DNA of 6,972 nt, from positions 1 to 6,972 of the forward strand of contig CAMFPD010000118.1 of NCBI GenBank assembly GCA_945971355.1, given 5' to 3'. This DNA comes from an uncultured Lachnobacterium sp. Its GTDB lineage: Bacteria > Bacillota > Clostridia > Lachnospirales > Lachnospiraceae. Numbering within the stretch: the stretch's first letter is position 1; every line of letters begins with the position of its first letter. A program made the position numbers and the translations under genes. The notes beneath the pieces are model-generated. The model worked only from the letters and a program-made list of their open reading frames with translations. It was not told where the DNA came from and did no database searches. Below, piece after piece: positions 1 to 6,371 of the stretch.

Positions 1-45
1 GATTCGCCTTAGTCTCGTGGGCTCGGAGATGTGTATAAGAGACAG
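1..45 (+). other. Illumina Nextera adapter and i7 index (non-genomic artefact)
   Basis: Bases 27-45 are AGATGTGTATAAGAGACAG, the 19-bp Tn5 mosaic end used in Nextera tagmentation. Bases 12-26 are GTCTCGTGGGCTCGG, the Nextera read-2 side adapter. Bases 4-11, TCGCCTTA, match the adapter-strand form of index N701, and bases 1-3 (GAT) match the end of the P7 oligo. The order P7 end, index, adapter, mosaic end is exactly that of a library molecule, so this is untrimmed adapter joined to the contig and not an insertion in the organism. The first genomic base is 46. Confidence 0.97.
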
Positions 46-1544
46 TTGTATATGATGACAAGGCCAAAGCAAAGGTAAAAGAAATTGAAAAGGCTTTGGA
101 CCATGCTTCCAGATTTGAATTTGGTGCTGAGACATACAAGAAGATGAAGGAAATGGAAGCTGAGAGAAAAATCAAATTTACTTTATCTGATGAAGAGAAG
201 GCTAAATTTGATGATGAGATAAGTGAGCTTAAGAGAAAGAGAACAGAAACATTCAATAAGAAACAGACGCTTGACTCTAAAAAGGATAAATCTGAGATTG
301 CAGAGTGTCAGGCAATGATTAAAGAGCTTGATGCAAAGATTAAGTCTGCTGAGGCAGAAAAAGAGGCAAAGATTAAAGAACATGAAGCTGCTGCCAAGGC
401 TGATACTGCATATGAGAATGAGTACAATTCCCAGATGAATAAACTGAAGGAAGAGTACACAAAAGAGATTGCAGCATCTATCTCAGATGATACAAAGAAG
501 CGTAATGAGCTTCTGGCAAAGGAAGTATATCTTTCAGTAGGAAGATTTAAACCAAGACGCCGTAATAAGCTTATCAAGGAGCTTATCAAAGCACTTGAGG
601 AAGCTATGAAGATGGGCGTTGACTTAAGTGATGATGACCAGAAGAACCTGGTATTTGATGATATTGCATTCCGTGTTGCTTATCTTGATGAGACATCAGA
701 TTCATTGCATGGTGTGTGCGTACTTAACCTTGCAAATATCAAGGATGAGAAGGACTGGACTCAGATTCGTGGTAGAAGAATTGCCACTGTCTTCCAGGAT
801 CCAATGACATCACTTAACCCAATTATCACAATTGGAAAACAGATTAGTTCAATCATTATCAAGCATCAGGGTTGTTCTGAAGTTGAGGCACGTAAACGTG
901 CAATAGAGCTTATGAAGAAGGTAGGTATTCCAAATGCTGAGGCTCGTTACGATGACTACCCATTCCAGTATTCCGGAGGTATGAGACAGCGTATTGTTAT
1001 CGCTATTGCCCTTTCATGCCAGCCTAAGATTTTGATTTGTGATGAGCCTACAACTGCCCTTGATGTAACAATCCAGGCACAGATTCTCAGACTTATCAAG
1101 GATCTTCAGAAGGAATTTAACTACACAATCGTATTCATTACACATGACCTTGGTGTAGTTGCCAATATTGCAGACAGAGTTGCAGTATTATATGCTGGAC
1201 AGATTGTTGAGCTTGGAACAGTAGAGGAAGTATTCTATGACCCACGTCATCCTTATACATGGGCATTACTTTCATCACTTCCACAGCTGGCACAGAGAAA
1301 TACAACACTGTTCTCTATTACAGGTACACCACCTTCACTTTACAATGAGATTGTTGGAGATGCCTTCGCACCTCGTAACCAGTATTGTATGAAGATTGAT
1401 ACATTAAAGGAGCCACCAATGTTCAAGGTTACAGATACACACTATGCCAAGACATGGTTGCTTGATCCAAGAGCTCCAAAGATTGAAAAGCCAGAGGCTA
1501 TTCAGAACATACATGAGAAACTTGTAAATGCATTTAACATATAG
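46..1544 (+). CDS. oppD: Oligopeptide ABC transporter ATP-binding protein, OppD-like, 5'-truncated
   Basis: One of two ATPases that power peptide uptake through OppB/OppC at the inner face of the membrane. The frame is open from base 48 (V-Y-D-D-K...) and the 5' end is cut by the adapter, so the TTG at 96 is not a start. About 498 residues are visible. The Walker A region is missing. Present are the Q-loop FQDPMTSLNP (from 792), signature YSGGMRQR (969-992), Walker B ILICDEP (1029-1049), D-loop ALD and H-loop His (1143), followed by the oligo/HPY region (DPRHPYTWALLSSLPQ) and a C-terminus with GDAFAPRNQY as in Firmicutes OppD/AmiE. The cysteine cluster seen in many OppD C-termini is absent. 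Oddity: roughly 245 residues precede the Q-loop, where about 60 normally separate it from Walker A. Most are Lys/Glu-rich and helical, so a large insertion splits the nucleotide-binding domain. Function is confident; which peptides are carried cannot be told. Confidence 0.93.
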
Positions 1545-1548
1545 GAGA
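1543..1548 (+). promoter_or_regulatory. Ribosome binding site of the oppF-like gene (decides GTG start)
   Basis: AGGAGA overlaps the TAG stop of the preceding gene. The AGGAG core lies 8 bases before GTG 1556 but 20 bases before the first in-frame ATG at 1568. This supports the GTG start and suggests translational coupling of the two transporter ATPases. Confidence 0.8.
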
Positions 1549-1555
1549 TTTAAAA

Positions 1556-2866
1556 GTGTCTAATCAAATGAACAAGAGCCGTGCTAATAAATTACCAGAG
1601 CATGGTCCTTTAGATGAAAATGGTAGAGAGATACTCTTATCTCTTAAAAATATTGATATTACATTCGGAAAGGGCGATAATGCTGTAAAGGCTGTAACAG
1701 ACGCTTCTTTCGATATTCACAAGGGAGAGACATTCTCACTTGTAGGTGAGTCTGGTTCAGGAAAGACTACAATTGGTCGTGCTGTTATCAGAGTTAACCC
1801 TCTTTCAAATGGTGAAATTTATTACAAGGGTGTTCCTATTTCAGGAAAGATTTCAAAGTCCCTTGATCGTGAAGTTATCAGAAATATCCAGATGGTATTC
1901 CAGGATCCTGCAGCCTCTCTTAATGAGCGTGCTACTGTAGACTATATTGTATCAGAGGGACTAAATAACTTCCATCTTTATGAAAACGAGGCAGAGCGTG
2001 TAGCAAAGGTAGAGAATATGATTAAGGAAGTTGGTCTTCTCCCAGAGCATTTGACACGTTATCCACATGAGTTCTCTGGTGGACAGAGACAGCGTATCGG
2101 AATTGCCCGTGCAATGGTAATGGAGCCAGAGCTTGTAGTAGCTGATGAGCCTATCTCAGCTCTGGATGTTTCAATCCGTGCTCAGGTTCTTAACCTGATG
2201 AAGAAATTCCAGAAGGAAAAGGATGTTACATACTTATTCATAGCACATGACCTCTCTATCGTAAGATTTATTTCTGATAGAATCGGTGTTATTTATAAGG
2301 GTAGAATCGTTGAGGTTGCAGATGCAGAGGAATTATTTGATTTCCCACTTCATCCATACACACACTCACTTATTTCTGCTATTCCAATCCCAGATCCTAA
2401 GCTGGAGAAGAACAAGGTTCTCTATACTTATGATCCATCAATGCACGATTACAGCGAGGACAAGCCTGAGTTTGTAAATATCGGACATGATCACTGGGTA
2501 TATGGAAACAAGAAGGAAATCGAAAAATACAAGAAGATTAGGGAAGCAGGAGTTCCTGTTAAATCAATCCAGATTTTAGATGAGAGTACATCTAGAGAAG
2601 AGGTTGAAGCAAAGCAGAACGAGGCAATTGACCAGATTATTACTGACGAATTTTTGTCAGCACCTGTTCATGATACAGGAAGCATCTGGTTAGGAGTAAT
2701 CTCATTCTTCCTTCCAATTATTGGAATCATAGCTGCTCTTATATTTAAGAAGAACAACTATATTAGAAACTATAAGGTTTTAAAGAAGGGTGCAATTGCA
2801 GGATTTATCGTAATTGGTGTCCTGATTGCATTATTACTTCTTTCACTTTTATTTGTGGTGATTTAA
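1556..2866 (+). CDS. oppF: Oligopeptide ABC transporter ATP-binding protein, OppF-like, with C-terminal membrane extension
   Basis: Second ATPase of the peptide importer, expected to pair with the OppD-like protein. Complete NBD: Walker A GESGSGKT (64-71), Q-loop Q116 in FQDPAASLNE, signature FSGGQRQR (173-180), Walker B LVVADEP (193-199), D-loop SALD (201-204), H-loop H231, and the oligo/HPY region LHPYTHSLISAIP (265-277). The segment YDPSMHDYSEDKPEF...HWVYGNKKEIEKY (292-325) is typical of Firmicutes OppF. OppF usually ends near here, at about 310-330 residues; this protein has 436. The extra about 100 residues contain a charged linker and two hydrophobic segments, about 377-397 (with an internal FFLPIIG) and 412-436, separated by a Lys/Arg-rich loop. 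Start: GTG, chosen for its ribosome binding site. The extension is in frame with no stop, so it is a genuine fusion in this assembly. Confidence 0.95.
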   Translation: MSNQMNKSRANKLPEHGPLDENGREILLSLKNIDITFGKGDNAVKAVTDASFDIHKGETFSLVGESGSGKTTIGRAVIRVNPLSNGEIYYKGVPISGKISKSLDREVIRNIQMVFQDPAASLNERATVDYIVSEGLNNFHLYENEAERVAKVENMIKEVGLLPEHLTRYPHEFSGGQRQRIGIARAMVMEPELVVADEPISALDVSIRAQVLNLMKKFQKEKDVTYLFIAHDLSIVRFISDRIGVIYKGRIVEVADAEELFDFPLHPYTHSLISAIPIPDPKLEKNKVLYTYDPSMHDYSEDKPEFVNIGHDHWVYGNKKEIEKYKKIREAGVPVKSIQILDESTSREEVEAKQNEAIDQIITDEFLSAPVHDTGSIWLGVISFFLPIIGIIAALIFKKNNYIRNYKVLKKGAIAGFIVIGVLIALLLLSLLFVVI

Positions 2867-2867
2867 T

Positions 2868-4127
2868 TTGAATAGAACAGCAAGAGATAATAGAGACCGT
2901 TACACAAGCTTGGCAAAGCCTGTTGAGAAGGTAGAGCTAAGTGAAAAGCACCCAAAACTCAAAATTTTCATGGTCGTTCTTTTGGCGGTTGTGGGTGCCG
3001 GCTTCTTATCTTATGCATTTGTGAGCTTCCTGAATAAAGATGAAGGATGGTCCGAAATTAAAGCAAGTACATCCTCTGAGCTTAATTGCTCAGAGGACTT
3101 TGTTTTTCAGTATAATTTGTCTGATGGAACCATCTACAAGGAGCTTCAGCTTGTGTATACAGATGCTTGTGTAAAGGCATACAAACTTTTTAATATTGAT
3201 GAAGAAAATAATGACTTTAAAAATGTCAGTTATATAAATGCTCATCCCAATGAGGAAATTGTAGTGGATGAGGTGCTTTACAATGCTTTTGAAAAATTGA
3301 ATAAATATGATGATAGAAGTATCTATCTTGGTCCGGTTTATGACTATTATGACAATGTTTTTTACTGCCAGAATGAAACTGAGCTTATGGACTATGACCC
3401 ATATTTAAATGAGGATGTTGCCTCTGAGTTTGAGGCTATCTCAGAATATGCGGCAGATGAAAATCAAATCAGCATAGAGCTGCTTGGAGATAATACAATA
3501 AAGCTACAGGTTTCAGAAGACTATCTGCAGTTTGCAAAAGCTAACCATCTGAGCAATTATATTGATTTTTACTGGATGAAAAATGCATTTATCATTGATT
3601 ACATTGCGGACACTATGGTGGAGATGGGTTATGTAAATGGTATAATCTCAAGCACTGACGGTTATGCGAGAGCTCTAGGCGGCACAGAGGATGGTTATGC
3701 TTACAATCTGTACAATTTAAAGGGTGATACTGTCTATGTGGTTGGAACCTGCAATTACAATAGTGCCAGAAGCACTGTCTCATACAGAAGCTATGGAATC
3801 AGTAATGAGGATGAATACAGATTTCACGATATGCCGGATGGAACCACTCGTACCAAATATTTATCCCTTGAAAATGGACTGAACAAATCATCTCTCAGCG
3901 AATTGGTGGTGTATTCGGACTCTTTGAATTGCAGTGATGTGATGCTATCCACGAAGGATTATTTTATTGCGGATGAATTTGACAAGAGTTCTGTGACAGA
4001 ACTTGTGAAAAAAGATATAAATTCTATTTTTATTCAGGATAGTGTAGTATACTATACAGATAAAGAACTTGAACTTGTGGATTTGTATGAGGGAGAAAAT
4101 GTATCATATACTTCTGAACTGCAATAA
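2868..4127 (+). CDS. Membrane-anchored exported protein, possibly a degenerate ApbE-like (FMN transferase fold) protein
   Basis: 419 residues starting at TTG, one base after the oppF-like stop. An in-frame TGA at 2859-2861 rules out an earlier start, and the next ATG (residue 34) lies inside the membrane helix. Residues 1-32 are basic (R, K), 33-54 form one transmembrane helix, and the rest is acidic and Tyr/Asp-rich, so the bulk should lie outside the membrane. The pattern recalls ApbE: an SYINAHPNEEIVVDEVLY segment (121-138) like the family's Asn-containing N-terminal region, SIYLGPVYDYYDN (151-163), MKNAFIID (237-244) where ApbE has KGYxxD, GYVNGIISSTDGYARALGG (254-272) where ApbE has a G-x-x-x-A-x-x-N-x-GG stretch, and CSDVMLST (355-362) near the metal-binding D-x-x-x-T. 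Key residues are shifted or missing, so transferase activity is doubtful. Gene position suggests a transporter-linked surface role. The fold call is from memory of the family and is moderate at best; otherwise the gene is unrecognised. Confidence 0.5.
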   Translation: MNRTARDNRDRYTSLAKPVEKVELSEKHPKLKIFMVVLLAVVGAGFLSYAFVSFLNKDEGWSEIKASTSSELNCSEDFVFQYNLSDGTIYKELQLVYTDACVKAYKLFNIDEENNDFKNVSYINAHPNEEIVVDEVLYNAFEKLNKYDDRSIYLGPVYDYYDNVFYCQNETELMDYDPYLNEDVASEFEAISEYAADENQISIELLGDNTIKLQVSEDYLQFAKANHLSNYIDFYWMKNAFIIDYIADTMVEMGYVNGIISSTDGYARALGGTEDGYAYNLYNLKGDTVYVVGTCNYNSARSTVSYRSYGISNEDEYRFHDMPDGTTRTKYLSLENGLNKSSLSELVVYSDSLNCSDVMLSTKDYFIADEFDKSSVTELVKKDINSIFIQDSVVYYTDKELELVDLYEGENVSYTSELQ

Positions 4128-4220
4128 TTAGTTTTTCAGCAGGTTTACGGAGGTGGATTGCAATTCTGATAGGTGAAGTCATAAGTGCGTTGAAATGATT
4201 TAAGGTAACAAGGGGGAAAT
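4128..4220 (+). other. Intergenic gap with an orphan strong Shine-Dalgarno sequence
   Basis: Ninety-three bases with no GC-rich hairpin plus T-run, so no recognisable terminator. GGAGGTG at 4149-4155 is near-perfect anti-16S complementarity but leads to no real gene: TTG at 4158 reads only three codons before TGA, and CTG at 4166 reads ten. AGGGGGAA at 4211-4218 serves the gene at 4221. Confidence 0.5.
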
Positions 4221-4874
4221 ATGTTACTTGGATTAGAAGAGGGAGAAAAGCAATTTAAGAATGATATGCAGGCTGGCGGAGCTGATATGGCGGTTGTTAA
4301 AAGCTGGCTTCGTACATACACTAGAACTAGAAGAAGTGCTGTGAATGTTGCTACCCGCTATTATGGCGAGAAGGAGAATTTAGAGTATCTCTTAGATCGC
4401 CTTCAGAGGTTAGAAAAAATGATTATAGGATATAATAATCTGGAAGGTGATGATAAAAAAGAATTTCTGGGAATAATCAGGGATTTTAAGAAGGTACAGG
4501 GAAACTTTGATGATGAATTCTTAATCAGTGATGCGGACAATGATTTTCATACTACACTTGATTCTGTAATAAGGCTTGGACCGAAGTATGCGGATAGTAA
4601 TGATGGAGGAATAATCCTGCAGAGTGAGGTTGAAAATCTTATCGAGCTTACAAAGGAAGGGTTAGAGAGACAGCATCCGGATTTATTTGCTCTGGCATAT
4701 TTCTATCTTTCCCACACGAACAAGGAATTGGAGGATAAACCATTTTCTGAGAAGGTCAAAGAAATTGAGAGAATTTACAAGGCTGAGTTTATAGACTTTA
4801 TCAGACCTCAGGTTGTGCGAGTGAAAGGGGAGGAACTGGCAGACCAGATACTTAAGGAAATGTGTAAGCTGTAA
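4221..4874 (+). CDS. Hypothetical soluble all-helical protein
   Basis: 217 residues, ATG start preceded by AGGGGG (4211-4216). I do not recognise the family. There is no signal peptide, no membrane segment and no catalytic motif. The first 48 residues contain a basic patch (RTYTRTRRS, 31-39). Residues 50-95 form amphipathic, possibly coiled-coil helices (EYLLDRLQRLEKMI), 100-130 is an acidic loop rich in D and N ending DSNDGG, and the C-terminal third is again helical (SEVENLIELTKEGLERQ; FSEKVKEIERIYKAEF). The only cysteine is C215. It is likely cytoplasmic. It sits between the transporter operon and other uncharacterised genes on the same strand, so co-transcription is possible but not shown. 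Real gene: good ribosome binding site, no overlap, and composition like its neighbours. Function unknown. Confidence 0.8.
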   Translation: MLLGLEEGEKQFKNDMQAGGADMAVVKSWLRTYTRTRRSAVNVATRYYGEKENLEYLLDRLQRLEKMIIGYNNLEGDDKKEFLGIIRDFKKVQGNFDDEFLISDADNDFHTTLDSVIRLGPKYADSNDGGIILQSEVENLIELTKEGLERQHPDLFALAYFYLSHTNKELEDKPFSEKVKEIERIYKAEFIDFIRPQVVRVKGEELADQILKEMCKL

Positions 4875-4963
4875 GCAAAAATGCAAATATAAATATAGGT
4901 GGTGAAAACTACTTGTATATATAAGTAAGTAATAAAAATATGTGTATTAGTTATGATGTGAAA

Positions 4964-4970
4964 AAGGGGG
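4964..4970 (+). promoter_or_regulatory. Ribosome binding site of the 4982 gene
   Basis: AAGGGGG ends 11 bases before ATG 4982. The gap upstream (4875-4981) is very AT-rich. A loose promoter-like pair, TTGTAT at 4913-4918 and AAATAT at 4936-4941 with 17 bases between, is present, but its match to the consensus is too poor to call. Confidence 0.6.
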
Positions 4971-4981
4971 ATTAGAATTAG

Positions 4982-5566
4982 ATGGAAGATATAGTAGATA
5001 TTGTCCTGGCCATTATTTTTATTGTTGTTCCAATAATAATTGGAAAGGCCACAAAGAAGAATGGAAAGCAGGGACAGCAGAGAACTGCCGTGCCACCAAA
5101 TTCTATGAGACAGGATGACAGAATGCCTATGCCAGTGGCACAGAGAAATAATGCGTCAAATCAAAGCACATTGTATCAGCAGGTGAATGTAGCCCAGCCA
5201 AAATCAGCAAATCAGTACAGTGCTTCAAAGAAGAATATAAGTATAGTTGAGAAAGCCAAGATGAATAATGCAAAGCTCGCGCAAGATGAAACCTTGAAAG
5301 AAATCGAGGCACTTCATTCGCATCAGGAAAAGCATGAAGCAGAAAAGGTGCAGCACAGTGCAGCATGTCAGACACTGAAAACTGATGCAGATGCAATTCT
5401 TGCAGAGGAGAGCGTTCTTGGAACAATCGATGAACTCATGGCAAAGGGATATTCTGGTAATTTGAATTTCGACAGAGATTTTGTCGGGGAAGCAATGGAT
5501 ATGATATCATCATTTACAGTGCCGGATATGGTGCCAGATTATGGAATGCCTGGGTCTGATGTGTGA
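4982..5566 (+). CDS. Hypothetical small membrane-anchored protein with cytoplasmic tail
   Basis: 194 residues. Residues 5-21 (VDIVLAIIFIVVPIIIG) form one transmembrane helix with acidic residues before it (E2, D3, D6) and lysines after it (K22, K25, K26), so the tail is probably cytoplasmic. Residues 27-85 are a Gln/Asn/Pro/Ser-rich, disordered-looking linker. Residues 87-145 are helical and charged with a His/Glu/Lys patch (LHSHQEKHEAEKVQHSAA). Residues 146-178 (LGTIDELMAKGYSGN, then FDRDFVGEAMDMISSF) look like a compact conserved C-terminal motif; I recall similar endings in uncharacterised Lachnospiraceae proteins but know no function. There is no cleavage site, lipobox or enzyme motif. 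The stop overlaps the ATG of a toxin-like remnant (TGATG). It could be a scaffold or adaptor; that is only inferred from its anchor-linker-motif layout. Confidence 0.8.
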   Translation: MEDIVDIVLAIIFIVVPIIIGKATKKNGKQGQQRTAVPPNSMRQDDRMPMPVAQRNNASNQSTLYQQVNVAQPKSANQYSASKKNISIVEKAKMNNAKLAQDETLKEIEALHSHQEKHEAEKVQHSAACQTLKTDADAILAEESVLGTIDELMAKGYSGNLNFDRDFVGEAMDMISSFTVPDMVPDYGMPGSDV

Positions 5567-5667
5567 TGATTGATAAGCATATCGCATTTTATCGAAAGCA
5601 AGAAGATAAGATATGTGTTATTCGAATACTAGATTCTAGAACGGATTACATGAAAGAGATTTTCTAG
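5566..5667 (+). pseudogene. C-terminal remnant of a ParE/RelE-type toxin
   Basis: A 33-codon frame starts at an ATG overlapping the previous stop (TGATG) and ends at TAG 5665-5667. It reads HIAFYRKQEDKICVIRILDS followed by RTDYMKEIF. This fits the last strands of ParE/RelE plasmid-stabilisation toxins, typically h-x-I-h-F-Y-R-x-x-x-x-x-I-x-h-x-R-I-L-x-x-R-x-D-x-x-x-x-h. Such toxins have about 90-110 residues; the N-terminal two thirds are absent, and an in-frame TGA at 5557-5559 closes the frame upstream. No antitoxin gene is adjacent. Most likely the relic of a toxin-antitoxin pair eroded by deletion. A short functional peptide translationally coupled to the preceding gene cannot be excluded. 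Confidence 0.55.
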
Positions 5668-5679
5668 AGACTAAGATAT

Positions 5680-5684
5680 AGGAG
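5680..5684 (+). promoter_or_regulatory. Ribosome binding site that sets the start of the DUF1653 gene
   Basis: AGGAG is immediately followed by ATG 5685, leaving no spacing for initiation there. The second in-frame ATG at 5694 has a 9-base spacing and is therefore the start. Confidence 0.85.
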
Positions 5685-5693
5685 ATGGGTAAT

Positions 5694-6353
5694 ATGAATA
5701 GAACTCCAAAAACAGGCGAGTTTTATAGACATTTTAAGAATAAATTATATCAGGTAGTGGGAGTTGCAACTCATTCTGAGACAAAAGAAAAGCTTGTGAT
5801 TTACAAGGCGTTGTATGGAACGTATGAGATATATGCCAGACCGCTTGACATGTTTGTAAGTGAAGTGGATCATGTGAAATATCCGGAAGTGACACAGAAA
5901 TATCGTTTTGAGCATGTAACAATACTTGAAAATGGAGAGGTTGTTTCAGCAGAGAACGATAATGTTTCTACAGATGATAATAGTTCTACTGATAATGTTT
6001 CTACACATAATCATATGGGCGAAGAAAGATGTGCCACTTGTGAGAACGAGACTGAGACAGATAAAAGACAACAATCTTCTATAGTACATGAGAAGATAAA
6101 TTTGGAAAATGATGCTGCGTCGGAAGGTGGGGTAAACCCAAAACTCATGGAATTTCTTGATGCAGATACTTATGAAGAAAAGTATAATGTACTTGTTTCT
6201 ATGAGAGATGACATAACAGACAGGCTTATAGATGATATGGCAGTAGTACTTGACATAGTGGTGCCAGAGGGTGAGCTTATGAAGAGATATGACGATTTAA
6301 AGAGCACCCTCCGCACACGTCAGCACTATGAATTTTCTAACAGACTGAGATAG
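5694..6353 (+). CDS. DUF1653 domain-containing protein
   Basis: 219 residues from ATG 5694; the ATG at 5685 abuts the ribosome binding site and is rejected. Residues 7-73 are a DUF1653 domain with its hallmark pattern: FYRHFKNKLYQVVGVATHSE, then LVIYKALYG, then YARPLDMF and a closing YRFEHV. DUF1653 is a small domain of unknown biochemical role, often a stand-alone protein of about 70-90 residues. Here it is joined by a polar linker (78-145) containing a DNVST/DNSST/DNVST repeat and a single CATC pair (113-116) to a helical C-terminal region (148-219: NPKLMEFLDADTYEEKYNVL ... ending RTRQHYEFSNRLR) that I recall from other Lachnospiraceae DUF1653 proteins. No signal peptide or membrane segment, so cytoplasmic. 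Convergent with the CYTH gene, with only 18 bases between the stops. Domain call firm, function unknown. Confidence 0.88.
   Translation: MNRTPKTGEFYRHFKNKLYQVVGVATHSETKEKLVIYKALYGTYEIYARPLDMFVSEVDHVKYPEVTQKYRFEHVTILENGEVVSAENDNVSTDDNSSTDNVSTHNHMGEERCATCENETETDKRQQSSIVHEKINLENDAASEGGVNPKLMEFLDADTYEEKYNVLVSMRDDITDRLIDDMAVVLDIVVPEGELMKRYDDLKSTLRTRQHYEFSNRLR
5958..6005 (+). repeat. Imperfect tandem 15-base repeat in the DUF1653 linker
   Basis: Three copies of a 15-mer lie at 5958-5972, 5976-5990 and 5991-6005. Copies 1 and 3 are identical (GATAATGTTTCTACA); the middle copy is GATAATAGTTCTACT. All are in frame and encode DNVST, DNSST and DNVST. A GAT codon separates copies 1 and 2. Copy-number change would keep the frame and only lengthen or shorten the linker. 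Confidence 0.85.
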
Positions 6354-6371
6354 ATTACCTGCTTGGCAAAA

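Noticed and set aside
27..45. Tn5/IS50-like mosaic end as a real transposon end
   Set aside because: It is preceded by the Nextera adapter and an i7 index, so it comes from library preparation.
96..98. TTG as start of the OppD-like gene
   Set aside because: The frame stays open upstream to the adapter junction, no ribosome binding site precedes it, and the essential N-terminal Walker A part of the domain is missing.
183..589. Two minus-strand open frames opposite the OppD insertion
   Set aside because: They are antisense shadows of Lys/Glu-rich coding DNA, low in complexity and with no recognisable domains.
4111..4170. Inverted repeat around GCAAT motifs after the ApbE-like gene as a terminator
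   Set aside because: Pairing is imperfect and AT-rich, the arms are about 35 bases apart, and no T-run follows the second arm.
4683..4886. Minus-strand open frame over the end of the helical protein gene
   Set aside because: Antisense shadow with no motif; the plus-strand gene has a good ribosome binding site.
5127..5426. Minus-strand 99-residue open frame inside the 4982-5566 gene
   Set aside because: No domain and fully contained in a better-supported gene; His/Leu-rich composition reflects the opposite strand.
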